A stretch of DNA of 64,000 bases, from contig NC_064672.1 of assembly GCF_023278565.1 (NCBI RefSeq), positions 5,084,001-5,148,000 of the forward strand, read 5' to 3'. How positions within the stretch are numbered: position 1 is the stretch's first letter; every line of letters begins with the position of its first letter. The notes under the pieces were generated by a model. That model was not told the DNA's origin, did no database searches, and worked only from the letters and a program-made list of their open reading frames with translations. A program made the translations under genes and the position numbers. The DNA comes from Colletotrichum lupini (lineage: Eukaryota; Ascomycota; Sordariomycetes; Glomerellales; Glomerellaceae). Positions 44,008-56,694 of the stretch are shown one piece after another.

Positions 44008-44847
44008 ATGGCTCATGTGGATAATGAAGTCAGAGGCAGACTGGCGTTGGTCACGGGTGCCTCTGGTGGGTGAGTTGAGGCGACAACCTCCTTCAGCGAG
44101 TTCGTACCTGACAACCTCAGAATCGGAGGAGCCTGCGCTCGAGAGCTCTTCAGAAATGGCGCGCGTCTAGCCCTGACATGTTCATCCGAGAAGACCTTGG
44201 CCAAAATTACAGACCTCGCTACTAAGCTTCGGAACTCAACAGGCGACGACACTGACGTTACATGCCATGTAGTGGATATATCTTCCGCCACGGACATCGA
44301 AAAACTCTTTCAGAATATCATGGATGAACACGGCCACACCCCCGATATACTTGTATCCAACGCCGGCACGGCAGGATTCAACAACAAAGCCAACCCCTAC
44401 CTGGAAAACATTTCCCTCGAAGAGTTCGACTTCACCATCAACATCAACCTCCGCGCCTCCTTCTTGCTGTGCAAGCTCGCCATGCCGCACATGGTCTCCC
44501 AGGGCTGGGGCCGCATCGTCTTTGTGTCGTCCATCTCGGCTATTGGAGGTGGCATCAACGGCTGTCACTACGCCGCGAGCAAGGCCGGCATGACGGGCCT
44601 CATGAAGAACCTCGCGTCCAAGCATGCCAAGGACGGTGTCACGCTCAACGACGTCGCGCCGGCTATGATTGGCGACACGGGAATGATTCCCGATGAGAAG
44701 CGCGTGGAGGGCACGCCTGGTGATGTGAAGAATATTCCTGTCGGACGGCTTGGGACGCCGCAGGAGTGTGCTAATGTTGTGTTGATGCTGTGTAAGACTG
44801 GATATTTGACTGGCCAGAGCATCTTATTGAGTGGTGGGCTGAAGTGA
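44008..44847 (+). CDS. Short-chain dehydrogenase/reductase, FabG-like
   Basis: Model: join(44008..44069, 44121..44847), 262 aa. The 51-nt intron splits the cofactor motif and splicing restores LVTGASGGIGGACARELF. The start lies in CACCATGGC. Classical SDR features are complete: TGASGGIG (17-24), DILVSNAG, GRIVFVSSISAIGG with catalytic Ser, and YAASKAG with catalytic Tyr and Lys. VPxxIGDTGM-type and TGQSILLSGG ends match 3-oxoacyl-[acyl-carrier-protein] reductase-like SDRs. Substrate unknown; NADPH or NADH use cannot be set by eye. It is followed 0.5 kb downstream, same strand, by a tautomerase gene, which could hint at a shared catabolic role. Confidence 0.88.
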
Positions 44848-45370
44848 AATCTTGACATCCTTTTTCTCTCTTATATTTCCGTGGATATTGGTTGTTTGTA
44901 GTACTATTGATACAGCTATAATGAAAGTGGCCCTGAAATATGATATCCAAGTCAACCGCGCAGGTATGGACAAGAGGGGCATCACACTCTATGACGTTCA
45001 CTGTCGCCAGGAATAAAGCTCATCTCGTGCATATCTTCAAGGTGCGAAAATCATCTCTGCGATGAAAACACTCTACATCTTCACAGTTTTGCGGTTTTGT
45101 GATTACTCTCCCCGAATTCGACCGTACTGTGCGTCGGAAGGGTTTCTGCGGGGTTGTTGTCAGCTGCCAGGCCGCGGCGTAATTCCCAATGGATGATTAC
45201 ATATGATCTTCATTAGTGTCAAACGGAACAGACCCAAAGTCGTTATCCCATTCCCCCAAAACATCCTCTTCGTGAAGTTTTCTAAGTAGCGTAACCCTTC
45301 AACCAAGAAGAGAACATAGCTCTAGTAAGACGTGATTGTATCCAGCAACATTTGACGGGACTTACACACA
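44848..45370. other. Spacer between SDR and tautomerase genes
   Basis: 523 bp with no gene recognised; presumably SDR 3' UTR and tautomerase promoter. Confidence 0.4.
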
Positions 45371-45956
45371 ATGCCTCTCTACGAGGTATCTCACGCCACC
45401 CCTCTAAGCCAAGGCCAGAGAGATCAGCTCGCCGAATCCATCACCGCAATACACAGCACCAAGTTCACCGTTCCGAGAATGTTCATCAACGTCATCTTCA
45501 CAGACTCATCAAACACCCCAACCTACGTCGGCGGGAAACAAGTGAGACCCCATTCTTCCGTATGTAGACAATCACATCAACTAATCCTCAAACCGCAAAC
45601 CCCAGCGCAAATCAAACCGCATCGTCGGGCGCGTCCGCCGGGGATCCTCCCGGACGCAGGAGGACTTCAGCTCGTTATGCTACGAGATCCGAGCCGCGTG
45701 GGCTCAAATCGTGCACCCGGAGACGGCAGATGAGGGAGGCAAGCTGCCGCCTCAGGATCTGGAACTGAGGTCGGTCTTTATTACCGGGGAGCTCATCGCC
45801 GGGTTGAAAGCCAGTTTCCCGACACCATTGGCTGGCGATGAGCTTGCGTGGGCTGAGGAGAATTACGCAGCGTTCAAGGAGAGGGCAGAGGCGGGAGATG
45901 AGGATTTTGCGGATCTTGTTGCTGAGATTCAAAGTTGGCCAGAGTTTGAGTTTTGA
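45371..45956 (+). CDS. Tautomerase superfamily protein, cis-CaaD-like
   Basis: Model: join(45371..45541, 45606..45956), 173 aa. The 64-nt intron (GTGAGA donor, CTAATC branch, CCCCAG acceptor) joins TYVGGKQ to RKSNRIVGRVRRG. It starts MPLYEVSH, so removal of Met leaves the catalytic Pro1 of the tautomerase fold. RMFINVIFTDSSNTPTYVGG, the Arg-rich loop after it and SVFITGELIAGLKASF match fungal members of the cis-3-chloroacrylic acid dehalogenase/oxalocrotonate tautomerase-like group (Tautomerase_3). cis-CaaD hydrolyses haloacrylates; most fungal relatives have no known substrate. The length exceeds the roughly 150-aa bacterial enzyme by a C-terminal acidic helix. Confidence 0.85.
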
Positions 45957-46991
45957 AAATATTTAGTTTGACCTTATTGACGGCATGGAGGAGGAGCTCA
46001 GAAAACTACTCCATCACTCGTAATATGCATTCTGCTTTCACATGACATATCTAGCCGAGGGACCCCTCGCCCGATCAGTCGAATTTGATAAAAGCCAGTC
46101 GCCATACCACAGAACCCATCTTTTCTACAGCCATGTAAGCATATCCTCGTTTTGGATGACAAAAGTTGGATCTCTGCTGGGGGTCTGGCCTGAGATTCTG
46201 TGAATAGGATGGCATCTCTCGCAGACCGAAACAGGTAGGCCCCTTTGGCCACCATGGGCCCACCGACGCCTCTAGACGCTTATTCTATGGTGAATCATAT
46301 CCAAATTGAGACCGTCAGGGTGTACTTATGCTTCGATTCACTGCCGCCTTCGCCCATCGCAGAGAACTATAGTTGCTCCCTGCCACGCTAATCACCTCAA
46401 GTCCCTCCATCTCAAAAGAACCGACTCGAACTTCTCAATGGCGCGTCTGGTAAGAAAGATCCTTCAGCCTATGATATCCTATTGATTTATATAGTCAACC
46501 ACAACGGAACAGGACTATAGTCTAGAGGTACTAGCTAGCTTCATAGTCCTCTCAAACATGGAGAGCATAGCATCAATAGCCATATCAAAGATATTCTCTT
46601 TAATGAACGCCCCTTTGCACCTCAAAGAAGCTGCGTATATAGGATGTTGAGTTGCTAGTAATGAGAGTAGAAGGAGTACTTGATGTTTGTTTGGTAGTCT
46701 TATTGTAGGCCGTTAAGAGCACTACTACCTGGGGAAATATCTAATTCTGTAAAGCACCACGCCATCACTTCTCCGCTGAGAAAGACACGGTAAATCAAAC
46801 ACGCACTTACACAGCCGCGGTGTCTTTCCCACGTTCTAACCTCAGACCCATAGGCTGACCACTTCTTCCCGACAACCGTACCCGGAGGGCAGGCACGGCG
46901 AAGCCAACCGTACCTGCCCAAAACCTTCATCCCATAATCTTCCATTCCCGCCCGCCCGACCAGAATACGCACCAGGCAGGCAGAAGCCCTT
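45957..46991. other. Intergenic region before tRNA-like repeat copy 1
   Basis: Nothing recognised. Short frames without domains. Confidence 0.4.
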
Positions 46992-47285
46992 CATATACCC
47001 CTCCAAGTCCATTCCAGTCACCAGCTAGCAGGCGCCCGTCTAGGTCGACGGGTCAGGTCAAACTGGCTGGGTGGTGGAGTGGTTTAGGGTCGACAATCAA
47101 AATCGCCAACCAGCCTACTCGACGACAGGCTAAGCGCATACGAGTACCCGAGTTCGAGTCCCGGATTGAGCACCCAGAAAAACTCCCAGCATGAGCGCCA
47201 GAGATGTAGCCCCCAGTTCAGCACCGGGGGGGGGGGGGGGGGGGTGAACTCTTTTGCTATTTCTGTCAATGTTGATATCCTTTTT
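46992..47285 (+). repeat. tRNA-like SINE-type repeat, copy 1
   Basis: Similar along its length to 58376-58615, same orientation. Shared order: a CACCAG-C/T-AGCAGGCGCCC leader; GGTCAGGTCAAACTGGCTGG; an A box TGGTGGAGTGG (47072-47082); a B box GTTCGAGTCC (47152-47161); a 7-bp pair CTGGGTG (47067-47073) with CACCCAG (47171-47177) like an acceptor stem; then GAGATGTAGCCCCC, a G run, GTGAACTCTTTT and a T-rich end. The T arm does not fold as a real tRNA and extra bases intervene, so it is not a functional tRNA. Here the G run is 19 long (47226-47244) against 7 in copy 2. Confidence 0.72.
47072..47161 (+). promoter_or_regulatory. RNA polymerase III type 2 promoter-like A and B boxes, copy 1
   Basis: TGGTGGAGTGG fits the A-box consensus TRGYNNARNNG, and GTTCGAGTCC fits the B-box consensus GWTCRANNCC, 70 bp apart. 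Confidence 0.6.
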
Positions 47286-47889
47286 CGGTGGTGTTTTGGT
47301 CGTTTGTATAAGGGGGGCCGGCTGTTCTCCCTTCCACCTACGTAAATATACATATATCTGTTACATCTCTACTCGCTAGAGGTGACGTTGTATGTTATCT
47401 CCCCAGACGTCTTTTTTTATATACAAGTGGATTATTTCGACTAGATAATTGTAGATGGGACACCTCTCTGCCCCACACACACTTAGTCACTTGCGTGATT
47501 TGCATAAAGTCATTGAATGATGTAAGATTGGTATCATTGGATTAACTATTTCTCTTCCTCTCGGTCTCGCACCGTACACGATCGTCGGGTCTATCAGGCG
47601 TGTGGATATCTTTTGGTTTTGATGGTAAAATTTATCGTACAGGGGGTGGTTATGTCGTATCTCTCGATCGGTCCAAGGAAAATAAGGGCAAGAGTACAGG
47701 TCGGATCTCGATCGGTTCGGGTCATTCGTAACATTGAAGGGTAGAAGAAAACAAAAAAGCCAACACACGCTCAGATAGACAAACAGGGCTGGATGCCCCT
47801 CACACCGAAGGGGCACCCAATGCAAATTGAGAGGCTCACCGGGGAAGGTCCTGGTGGCCAGGACCTACCCCGGGTTCTTCTCAAATCTC
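47286..47889. other. Flank of repeat copy 1 and Ca2+-ATPase 3' region
   Basis: No gene recognised. Confidence 0.4.
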
Positions 47890-50800
47890 TCAGTCTTTGC
47901 GACTCTCCTCCTGATCGCGTTCTCCATCTGTGTTCCGGCTGTCGTGCGACACCGGTCGCTCAACAGGCGACAAGCCTCCAACACTAGCCGCCAAGATACC
48001 GGGCATGCCCAAGGCGGCCTTCATCGGCGACGCGCTATGTCTGCTCGACGATCTGGACCCGCTTCGGCTGCGTGTTCTCTCACGGTACTCGCGGGGCTTC
48101 ATGATAACTTCGCTGATCTGGCTGATTCTTCCTCCCTTGATGCGCTTGAGGAAGGCGAGATCGTCTCTGATCTCGAGCAGGGCATCCTTGACGCCGCCGG
48201 CGCCTAGGTGCTCGCTGTCCTCCTCGTCCGTCTTCTTCTTGCGCTTCCACTTGGGGATCTTGGACCACACCCACGCAAGGGGACTGACGATGGCGACGAA
48301 CCACGAGTCGGGGAAGAGGCGGATAAGGACACCGACGGGGATGGAGATGATGCCGAGGACGATGGAGATGCCCCATTGCGGTCCATTGAGCTTCTCGACC
48401 TTGAACGCGGCGCCGCCGACGAACACGATAAGGACCTGGCCGCCGGCCATGATGGACATCATGAGAGCGAAGAGCTTGTTCTTGGTAATGCCCTCGAAAA
48501 TGTTGAGGTTATTGTCGATGCGTCTGGAGTTGATCAGCTTGAAGATTTGCATAAAGACGAAGACGTTGAAGACGAGCGTCTTTTGCTGGCCAGTAGGGTA
48601 GTTGAGGAAGCTGGGGCCGACAAAGTGGAGGATCAGGGTGACGATGAGCTGGTAGATGGACTGGCCGATAATCATCTTCCACATGGGCGTGTTGATCAAC
48701 GCGGCGGTCTTAGCCTCGGGCTTGCGGTGGAGCATGCTCTCGGTAGGAGGATCGGTAGCGAGGGCGAGGGCGGCGAAGGTATCCATGATGAGGTTAACCC
48801 AGAGAAGCTGGACGGCGTTCAGAACGGGCTCTTGGGTCTCGCTGCCCACAGCGGTGACAAAGGTGAGAACGACAGCAGTGATGTTGACTGTGATCTGGAA
48901 CTGCAAGAACTTCTTGACAGCATCGTTGATGGCGCGGCCCCAAGCCATGGCCTTGACGATTGACGAGAAGTTATCGTCCATCAAGATGATATCGGAGGCT
49001 TCCTTGGCGACTTCAGTTCCGGTGATGCCCATGGAGAACCCAACATCCGCAGACTTCAACGCAGGCGCATCGTTCGTGCCGTCGCCAGTGACGGCAACAA
49101 CCTCGCCCAAACTTCGCAAAGCCTTGACCAGAATTCTCTTGTCTTCGGGGCTAGATCGTGCCAACACACACAGATCTCGAACAATGTTGACACGCTCACG
49201 ATCGTCCATGCGGCGGAACTCGATTCCCTCCATAACCTTGCCCTTCTCTGTCAGAATGCCGCAGTCCTTGGCGATGGCTTTCGCCGTCTCGACATTGTCA
49301 CCGGTGACCATCTTGACGGAGACAGAGGCGGTCCGGCAGTCCTCCACGGCCTTCGGAACGCCAGCACGGACGGGATCCTGGATACCTACAACACCGAGCC
49401 ACGTCAGGTTCTTGAAGATACTGGAGAACTCGATGTTCTGGGAGCCTTCCTCCTTGCGAGCGTTCTCGGGAGGCCACTGCTCGAAGTCGCGGTAGCTAAG
49501 GGCAATCGTGCGGAGGGAGCGACGGGCGTAGTCGGTAATGATTTGACGGATGTGCTCCTGCTGATCCGATGCCATTGAGGCAGTCGTAGGGGACTTCGTA
49601 GGGTCGGAGACGGCGCTGGTGCTTTGTCCCAAAAGGATCTCAGGGGCGCCCTTGACGAAGAAACGGAACTTGTTGTTCGGGAGGCGCACAACGGCACCCA
49701 TGGCCTTTCGCTTCGAGTTGAATGGGAAGAGCTGCTGAACAGGGCAGTTTTCGCGTTCGATGGCAATTTGCTGAAGGGCAAAGCATCGGCGAGCCCAGTC
49801 GAGCAGGGCGGTCTCGGTTTTCGTGCCTACAAATACCTGCTTTCCGTTCTCCTCCGTTTCGAAAGCAGTCGTGTTCATCGCAACGGACTGCTTGACAAGA
49901 TCTCTGAAGTCCGCGTCGATTGCGGATGAAAGCTTGGACATTGGTACTTCGGTGGAAGCTTGGGACTTCTTGTCATCTCCAGTAACATGTACGTCCGACT
50001 CCCCATCCTCCTGGCCGGTCTCGGTTGATTGATCGTCAGAGGCAACGAAGCGGAACTTGCCAGTACCCAAAGTGCCGGCGACGACAGTCATGACATTCTC
50101 CGTCAGTGTACCAGTCTTGTCAGAGCAGATGACAGTCGCGTTACCCATCGTTTCGCAGGACTGCAGGTGACGGACGAGGTTGTTCTCCTTGGTCATCCGC
50201 TTTGTAGCGTAGGCGAGGGCAAGAGTGACGGCCAGGGGCAAACCTTCAGGCACTGCAACGACGATGATGGTGATGGATGTAATGAGAATCTGCAGGAAGC
50301 GTTGGCCCTTCTCCTCGGGTGAGTCTCTATTGTTAGGAAGATGAGCCAGGAATTCGATCGTCAAGACACCAAGAAGGAGAAGACCGGCACCACTGCCGAG
50401 CTTCGCAATGTAACCTGAAAGTGTTGTTAGCACACTGGCCAGTAAGATCAGAGGATTAACTTACCCGCAAGAATGTTCAGCTTGAGCTGGAGAGGAGTCA
50501 TTCCAGGATCGTCACGGAGGGACATCATGGTCTTGCCATGGCTCGAGTTCTGACCGACAGCAGTGACCAAAAACGTTCCAACGCCATCCAGAACTCTCGC
50601 TCCAGATATAATGAAAGGGTCAAGCTTCTTGGGGTTCACTTCCTCCTCGTGCAGCGCCCTCATGACGGCGTCTGCCGGTACCTTCTTGATCAGATCAGAC
50701 TCTCCAGTTGCAGACGATTCATCGCAGCTGACGTTGTGCCCATCGATGAAAATACCATCCACAGGGATGATGTCACCCTGCTCCAAAAGCATGACATCTC

Positions 50801-51906
50801 CAACGAGAATATCGTGAACCGAGAGGTTGGCGGGCTTTCCGGATCGAATCACCTTGACAATGCGGTCCTCCTTCTTCTGGTTGAGCTTCCGGAATTGCCG
50901 CTCCTTTTGCCAATCATTGAGTGAGCCGACGACCACGACAATCGTGATGGCGACGATAATGGCAACACCTTCAACCCACTCGAGCTTGGCCGTGTCATCT
51001 CCGTGATGAGTTGCTCCAAAAGTCTGGTACAATCCCAATGCAAGAGAAATGACGGCGGCCACACTCAGAAGAATCAAAACCTTGTCCTTCATCGCAATCC
51101 ATGCGAGTTGCAACAGTGACAGCGATTTCCTCTCTGGCAGGATGTTTTGCCCAAATACTCTCTTCCGGTCGTCGAAGCCTTTGCCGGCACCGTCGCCGTG
51201 GTGGGCAGCATCCTGCTGAAGCGCATCCGTTGGTACAGCGTCCGAGGACGACGGGAGCTTCTTTCCGGCCGCGACGGCCTCCTCGAAGCTGATGCTGCCG
51301 TCAAGCCGGGATTCGTCGAGACTCAGACCGGCGCGCCTGTCTGTCCGTAGACCCTTCTCCAAGCCAACAAGACCTCCAACGGCCACGAATGCATCTAGAC
51401 TCTTTGGGTTGATGAGCTTGGAAACCTGGCCAGGTGTGTAGGCAAACGGGTTGTTGTCAACACGGAAAGACGCCTCTTCGCCTGGGTTCGGTGCCAGGGC
51501 TTCGTCCGGATTTGCGCCATAGCCTTTGGGAGAGCCCGAAAGGTGTGCAGCGTCCTTGTCAGTGCCTTCATTTGTTTTCGACTTTGCTAGTGTCGTGTTG
51601 TTCGAATCCCAAGACTGGGACCGTGACTTCCTCGTGGGCACTGATAACGTATTATTGATTTCGTCGCCATGGTCTGAGGAAGACGGTGACGATGTGATTT
51701 GGTGTTGGTGTTGGTCGTCTTCTGTAATTCGAACGCGACCCTGGTTAGTTTGGCCCGGCTGACCACGGTGGGAGAAGGATTATTTCATGACCGGTCCAGG
51801 GAGGAGGAATGCAATATGGCGTCATACCTTGGTCGTTCACGGCTGAAGTATCCAGCGTGATAGTAGGCGCCCGTGGCCGCCTCAGCGGAGAAGGATTCCG
51901 CGGCAT
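47890..51906 (-). CDS. PMC1: P-type Ca2+-ATPase, PMCA/PMC1 type
   Basis: Model: complement(join(47890..50414, 50465..51721, 51828..51906)), 1286 aa. Exon 1 (79 nt) starts GCCATGCCG and gives MPRNPSPLRRPRAPTITLDTSAVNDQ. Introns are 106 and 50 nt, and the second joins LNILAG to YIAKLGSG. P-type motifs: SATGES in the actuator domain, VPEGLPLAVTLALAYAT in the M4 ion-binding helix, phosphorylated Asp544 in ICSDKTGTLT, FFVKGAPE in the nucleotide domain, MVTGDN and VTGDGTNDAPALK in the P domain. Ten membrane spans can be counted roughly. It pumps cytosolic Ca2+ into the vacuole (yeast Pmc1) or out of the cell (Neurospora NCA-2), and which applies here is unclear. The C-terminus is Arg/Ser-rich (REYRERTRSRSGSRSSSRHS), perhaps regulatory. 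Confidence 0.93.
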
Positions 51907-53639
51907 GGCGATGCCTTGGACTGATGAGATGGGATTTGGTTGGTGTTTCTGCCTCGTCACCCAGAGTAGTGATCCTGGGGAGCGGTGGAAGCTTGGAGGG
52001 CAATGGATGAATTTCAGGACAGTAACAGTCCGCCTGCCTCGTTTTGGGGGGGGAAGGAGTAATGATTGGCAGCTGCTTTTCTGCGATGGGCTGTGGTGAA
52101 AGGGTAGTTGCAGAACAACTTGGGATGCGCAGGTTGTAGTGCAAACAAAGAAGGGGCGGTGATGTTACACACGGAGTATGTAAATGGACCCAAAGAAGAG
52201 GGAGCCAGTTGTTCAGCGAGTGGCAATTGAGTGTAGCACCTCTGCGGGCTGAATAGAAGTTGACGATTCGGTTTGGATTGGGAGGCGGTGTAGATTAGTG
52301 TCAAAAGGGAGGCAGGGAGAGAGAAAACAATGGATCGAGGTGAGGGAGCTTGTTGAGCTGAAGCTTGTTCGCTGCTGCTTGTTGGTGGCGGTTTGGTCGT
52401 TTACCTCCCGGTGAGGATTATTGGTGCCAGCAATGCGGGTTGCGAGATGGGACCTGGATGCCAGTTGATATGTCCAGACGTGGAACCTCAGGCGAGGGTG
52501 ATCTGGAGAAGGCGGCCCGCTAGGTTTGACGGGGTCATGACCTCCAAGGAGCCATAGAAGAGGGCTGTGAAGCGTAGACTTTTCTCTCTTGGATCGTTGA
52601 GGTATCGATTCGGTACGTGTCTTTCGGCGAGTCTATCCGGATGGTGGGAGATCAAAGTTGGATGAAAGGAGGAGATAAGGGACGGATAGAAATGTGGGCT
52701 GTGGCAGGGCAGATTTGGGCAGAAAAGAATCAGTACTTGGAGTCACGATGCCAAGGGTGAGGAAAAGAGAGAGAATTAGGTAGTGACGTGGGTGTGAGAA
52801 CGAGAGGAAGCGTCTCTGCGTGATGGTGGTGATGGATGATGGTCTGTCGGTTGTGGACTGACAACGGATCGCTATCAACAACGGGCCAAGCGCCCGCAAC
52901 AACCGCCGGCTTCACCTGCGTCAAGCAAGTTACAATGGAATTGATGATGGCACAGGGTTGCACGCTCGGGACGAGAAACATGGGGGGGAAGAGAAGAAAC
53001 AACACGCCGCTAGGTTCTGGACATCGTAGGTGCCTCACCAGCTGGGCTTGGCAAGTTCTAGGCCGCCGAGCCAACGGGTGAGGTACTTTGGGCTGTACCG
53101 TAGAGCATTCATCAGGAAAGGAGACTTACACAGCCACCATTGTCGGTGATTCGACCAAAGGCCAAGGAAATCCCAAGATGCCAAGACGTCGCTCACGCCC
53201 AGTACGTAAACGTGCAGGCGAGTGGTCATCTACGTTAATTCGCGCTCTTTGCTGCTCGGTGCTCACTTACTCACTCACTGTTCGCTTCGCTCATTGAGAA
53301 GAGACCAACCACATCATAAGGGTAATCTGCAAAGTACGGAGTACAGTGGGTGACGGGTTATTTCATCGCCAAGACGGGGGGCAGCTCATTGGATATCGAA
53401 AGTGCTGTTCAAGCTGTACAGGGGGGACGCCAAGCTATGTCTTTGAATTGCGGTGGGCGGTGGAATTGCATTCAATCTATCAAATAAAAACATTCAATCA
53501 GGTTAGATGCGAGGACCTCGCTCTCCCTCTTTGGTCGTCCTCTTCTTGACTATCGATTATGGGCTATAACCTTAGCTGACTTGGGTAAAATAACAGTATC
53601 AGTACTGAGTAGCACGTGTGCGGATACCATACTTGACCT

Positions 53640-53687
53640 TCATCTCACTCACTTTCATCTCACTCACTTTCATCTCAGTGATCACTT

Positions 53688-53720
<33 letters not shown>

Positions 53721-53725
53721 TATTC
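53640..53725. repeat. CTCACTCACTTTCAT tandem repeat and TCACTC microsatellite
   Basis: A unit of about 15 bp repeats twice, then degenerates into TCACTC and TTTCAC units. Confidence 0.85.
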
Positions 53726-54843
53726 GCTCATTCATGGCAAACTCGGGGCCCAATACATGTCCGTTGACCGAGGTGAAGCACCATCCATCGGACCATTTAC
53801 CGCCCCAGTTACCACGGGCCCGGTGTTCGCTTCAGCGGATGAAGAGCTTTGGCCACTTTGAGCCCCAGAAACAGTGGACTGATCCATACGTCGCCTGAAG
53901 ACCCGAATGAATCCAGCAAAGATTGGACGCCGCCGAGACATTTGTCTTCCTCCGTTCTCAAGTTTCTCTGTGACAACCGAGGAAGAAACAAGGAGGCCGC
54001 CGACCGCAAAATAGGGATGAGCCACAGCCCGGCCCTCTTGGCAGGAACCTAACAGTGGCCATCTTGATTCGGCAGCACTCCCGAGAAACACAGCGAAACG
54101 ACAGAAAAGATGCTTAGGTTTCTGTCAGCCGTCTGAGCCTTTGAGGCGAAAAGGAGCAACTATGGGGCGACATCTTCCATCCCAACTTTCATCATAGTAG
54201 CTTCTCCACGTTTTGTGTGGCCGTGCTCACAAGGTCAGATCGGGTACGAAAAGGCAATTTTGGTCTTTGCCATGCAGCGGTGCCCCAAACTCAACTCTCA
54301 ATCGTGAGGGCATATGGGCTAATGGATGCATCTCATCATCATTGGGGCAACCATGGATTGCCATTGTGGCACCCACACCCCGGAAGAGTCCAGTCCTTCT
54401 ACATACCCGGAGCCGGTGACAACCCGATTACAGATTATTACAGAACAGCCCGGAACAAGTATCCCGGCAGGCAGAGGGCCCCCCTGTCAGGTACACCGTA
54501 CCGCGAATGCGCTGTCACAGGCACGAACAGATAACTACCGTCTTGAGATGCGCTCACCCTTGGGCTGGTTTTCTGGGCTCGGATGAGCAGAAAAGACTTG
54601 GTTGGCTCTTGGAGGATTTGAGAGGAGCAAGACCTGAGGACTGAGGACCGAGAACTGCACTGCCTCTCTTGGTCGTCTCACCCTCTGTCGTTTTCCACCT
54701 CTTCCGATTTGTCTCCCACAATTCCTTCAGTCATCAGTGACCACCGGCCGACTCAAGAAACAGATATACAGCAAGGGGCGGGGGATGGGGGATGCGGGAG
54801 ACTGCCAAGACTTTAAACTGACATCATCTCAAATCACACAAGA

Positions 54844-54870
54844 ACACACACACACACACACTCACTCACT
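54844..54870. repeat. CA/CACT microsatellite
   Basis: A run of CA repeats passing into CACT repeats. Confidence 0.9.
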
Positions 54871-56694
54871 TCTCCTGCCACAGAGAGGGAAGAAAGAAAC
54901 AAGGCTTCCCCAACCAAACCAGCCATGTGCCTCGATTGCTCGGGTGTGTGTCACTGTCACGGTTGTCTGATGGAACGGAGATTCCAGCGAATACCTCTGA
55001 GAGCTGGCACACCCACATTGAACAACACAACCAAGACCAACTCACACGTGCAACAACTTGAAGATCAAGAGAGTGAGTGAGGCGCAGCTGTTGCAGCAGA
55101 GAAACGCCAAGAGAACGGCCTAATTTGGTTTTGTTTTGATAGTCGGCCCCCAGTCAGTCACACCCACACCCGGGAAACGAAGCAAGAAAACTTTATTATC
55201 GAGCAACCTCTCCTCTTAGTGCAGTTCCTCCACGAGGAAAGCTCCGAAAGCACCTTTTCCATGCCAGGGGTTGCACTCCTTTCCCTCTGACGTCAGATTA
55301 GAACCTAGAAGACGGTACTGAAGCTTCCATTCGGAAACCTGCGCCGAAACGGCATCTCCCAGCCAGTTATCTCTGTTCGCTTTCCAAGCTTCCGTTGTAA
55401 ATTATCGCAACTTCTTGACTTGGTTTCCCGTCCCATTCAAACGGTAGTTCCTCCCAATGGACAGTGCCACGCGCTCCTCAAACCAAGTTTATGCGGATGT
55501 CTGCACTAGGTTCGATGTGGCTGGATCATTAGGGTTTTTTTTCGTGGCGGTCTGGTCCCAACCTCACCACCTAAAAACGAGGTGAATTCAGGTTAGCCTA
55601 ACTTTGACAGCCAAGCCCAATGGACCGACCGCCACTTTGTCGGCACAGCTGGCAGCATCCTTTTTTTTTCTCTCATAGCAAAACACTGATCGGCCGCCAA
55701 AGGCATGCAAGGTGAGACACCGTGATAGGTGCACAAAATACGCCCCATCGGCGCGCCAAGCGACGCGAAACCAGGACCGCCGCCGCTTTGCTTCCAGCCG
55801 TCATGAAGAAAAATACCAACGGCAAAACAACACTGCCTCAAATACCAAGACTGCCGCAGAACAAAGATTCTCCCTCACGGCCCTCGCTTACTTGCTTTCT
55901 CTAAGATGTTAGCCGTGATGTCTTCGTACTACGAATACGTATCCATATCGACTAAGACTTGCAAAGCGCCGCCCCCGTTTCGCCCCTGAGTTGGTCTTGG
56001 CGCTGGCGCAGCAATTCGAATGACTCTGTGATTTCTCGTTTTCGCCTCTAAGGAGTCTACTCTGTATGATCTGTCGATGCGCGCGGAGATTGGCACAACG
56101 CCGGGCCATCCCGTTCCCTTCCATTGCGACTGACCATGCATGATGCCCCATGGCACGGGTAGAATTACATCCACTCCGGTCTCGACAGTGACATCCGGCA
56201 CACGTCTCCGGTCGGGTCTCCACATTTACCGGGCTCATCGCCGGAGCCCCATCGGATGTCCCATTCAATACCTCCTTTCGAGAAGTAGATGAACGTCTTT
56301 CAAGCACCATACGGTCCAAAGCCACCTTTACTCAGCCAACGTTAACACCTTGTGTAAGATTGGATCATATGGTCGCTGACGACTGATCCTTTATGCAGGT
56401 TGCATTTAGGCAATTAGACGTGATCTCACCCAGAGCTTACTGAGAATTTCCTATTACCAATCCATCTTAAATCTCGCCAGTTGACTTCAACTATCTCCTC
56501 ATAACCTTAGCCTCTTATAGAGGCTAATGGGTCTTCATATGACGGTGGTTTTTCGGAATGCTGAAGTCGTGAGATGACCCAAGCCACGAAAACCGCGTAC
56601 AATACGCATCGTCTAGACAGAAGCAAGGAGTAGTCAATCACGCAGCAGACCAAACCTATCCCCCTCCTTACTTCCGTCACGAGTGAAAAAAGCC

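Larger units (their letters stand above)
51907..56694. other. Gene-free stretch of about 4.8 kb
   Basis: Largest gene-free interval in the window. The left 1 kb is probably the promoter and leader of the Ca2+-ATPase. Dozens of 60-140-codon frames overlap on both strands without domains. Visible structure: a CTCACT/TTTCA tandem repeat (53640-53725), a CA/CACT microsatellite (54844-54870), a perfect CRE TGACGTCA at 55288-55295 and a TACGGAGTA copy near 53336. Confidence 0.45.

Noticed and set aside
47067..47177. Functional tRNA gene
   Set aside because: A and B boxes and an acceptor-like stem exist, but the T arm does not pair properly and extra bases separate it from the 3' stem; the second copy at 58448-58537 has the same fault.
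48208..49495. Plus-strand frames of 250-280 codons opposite the Ca2+-ATPase
   Set aside because: Antisense shadows; the minus strand holds all P-type ATPase motifs.
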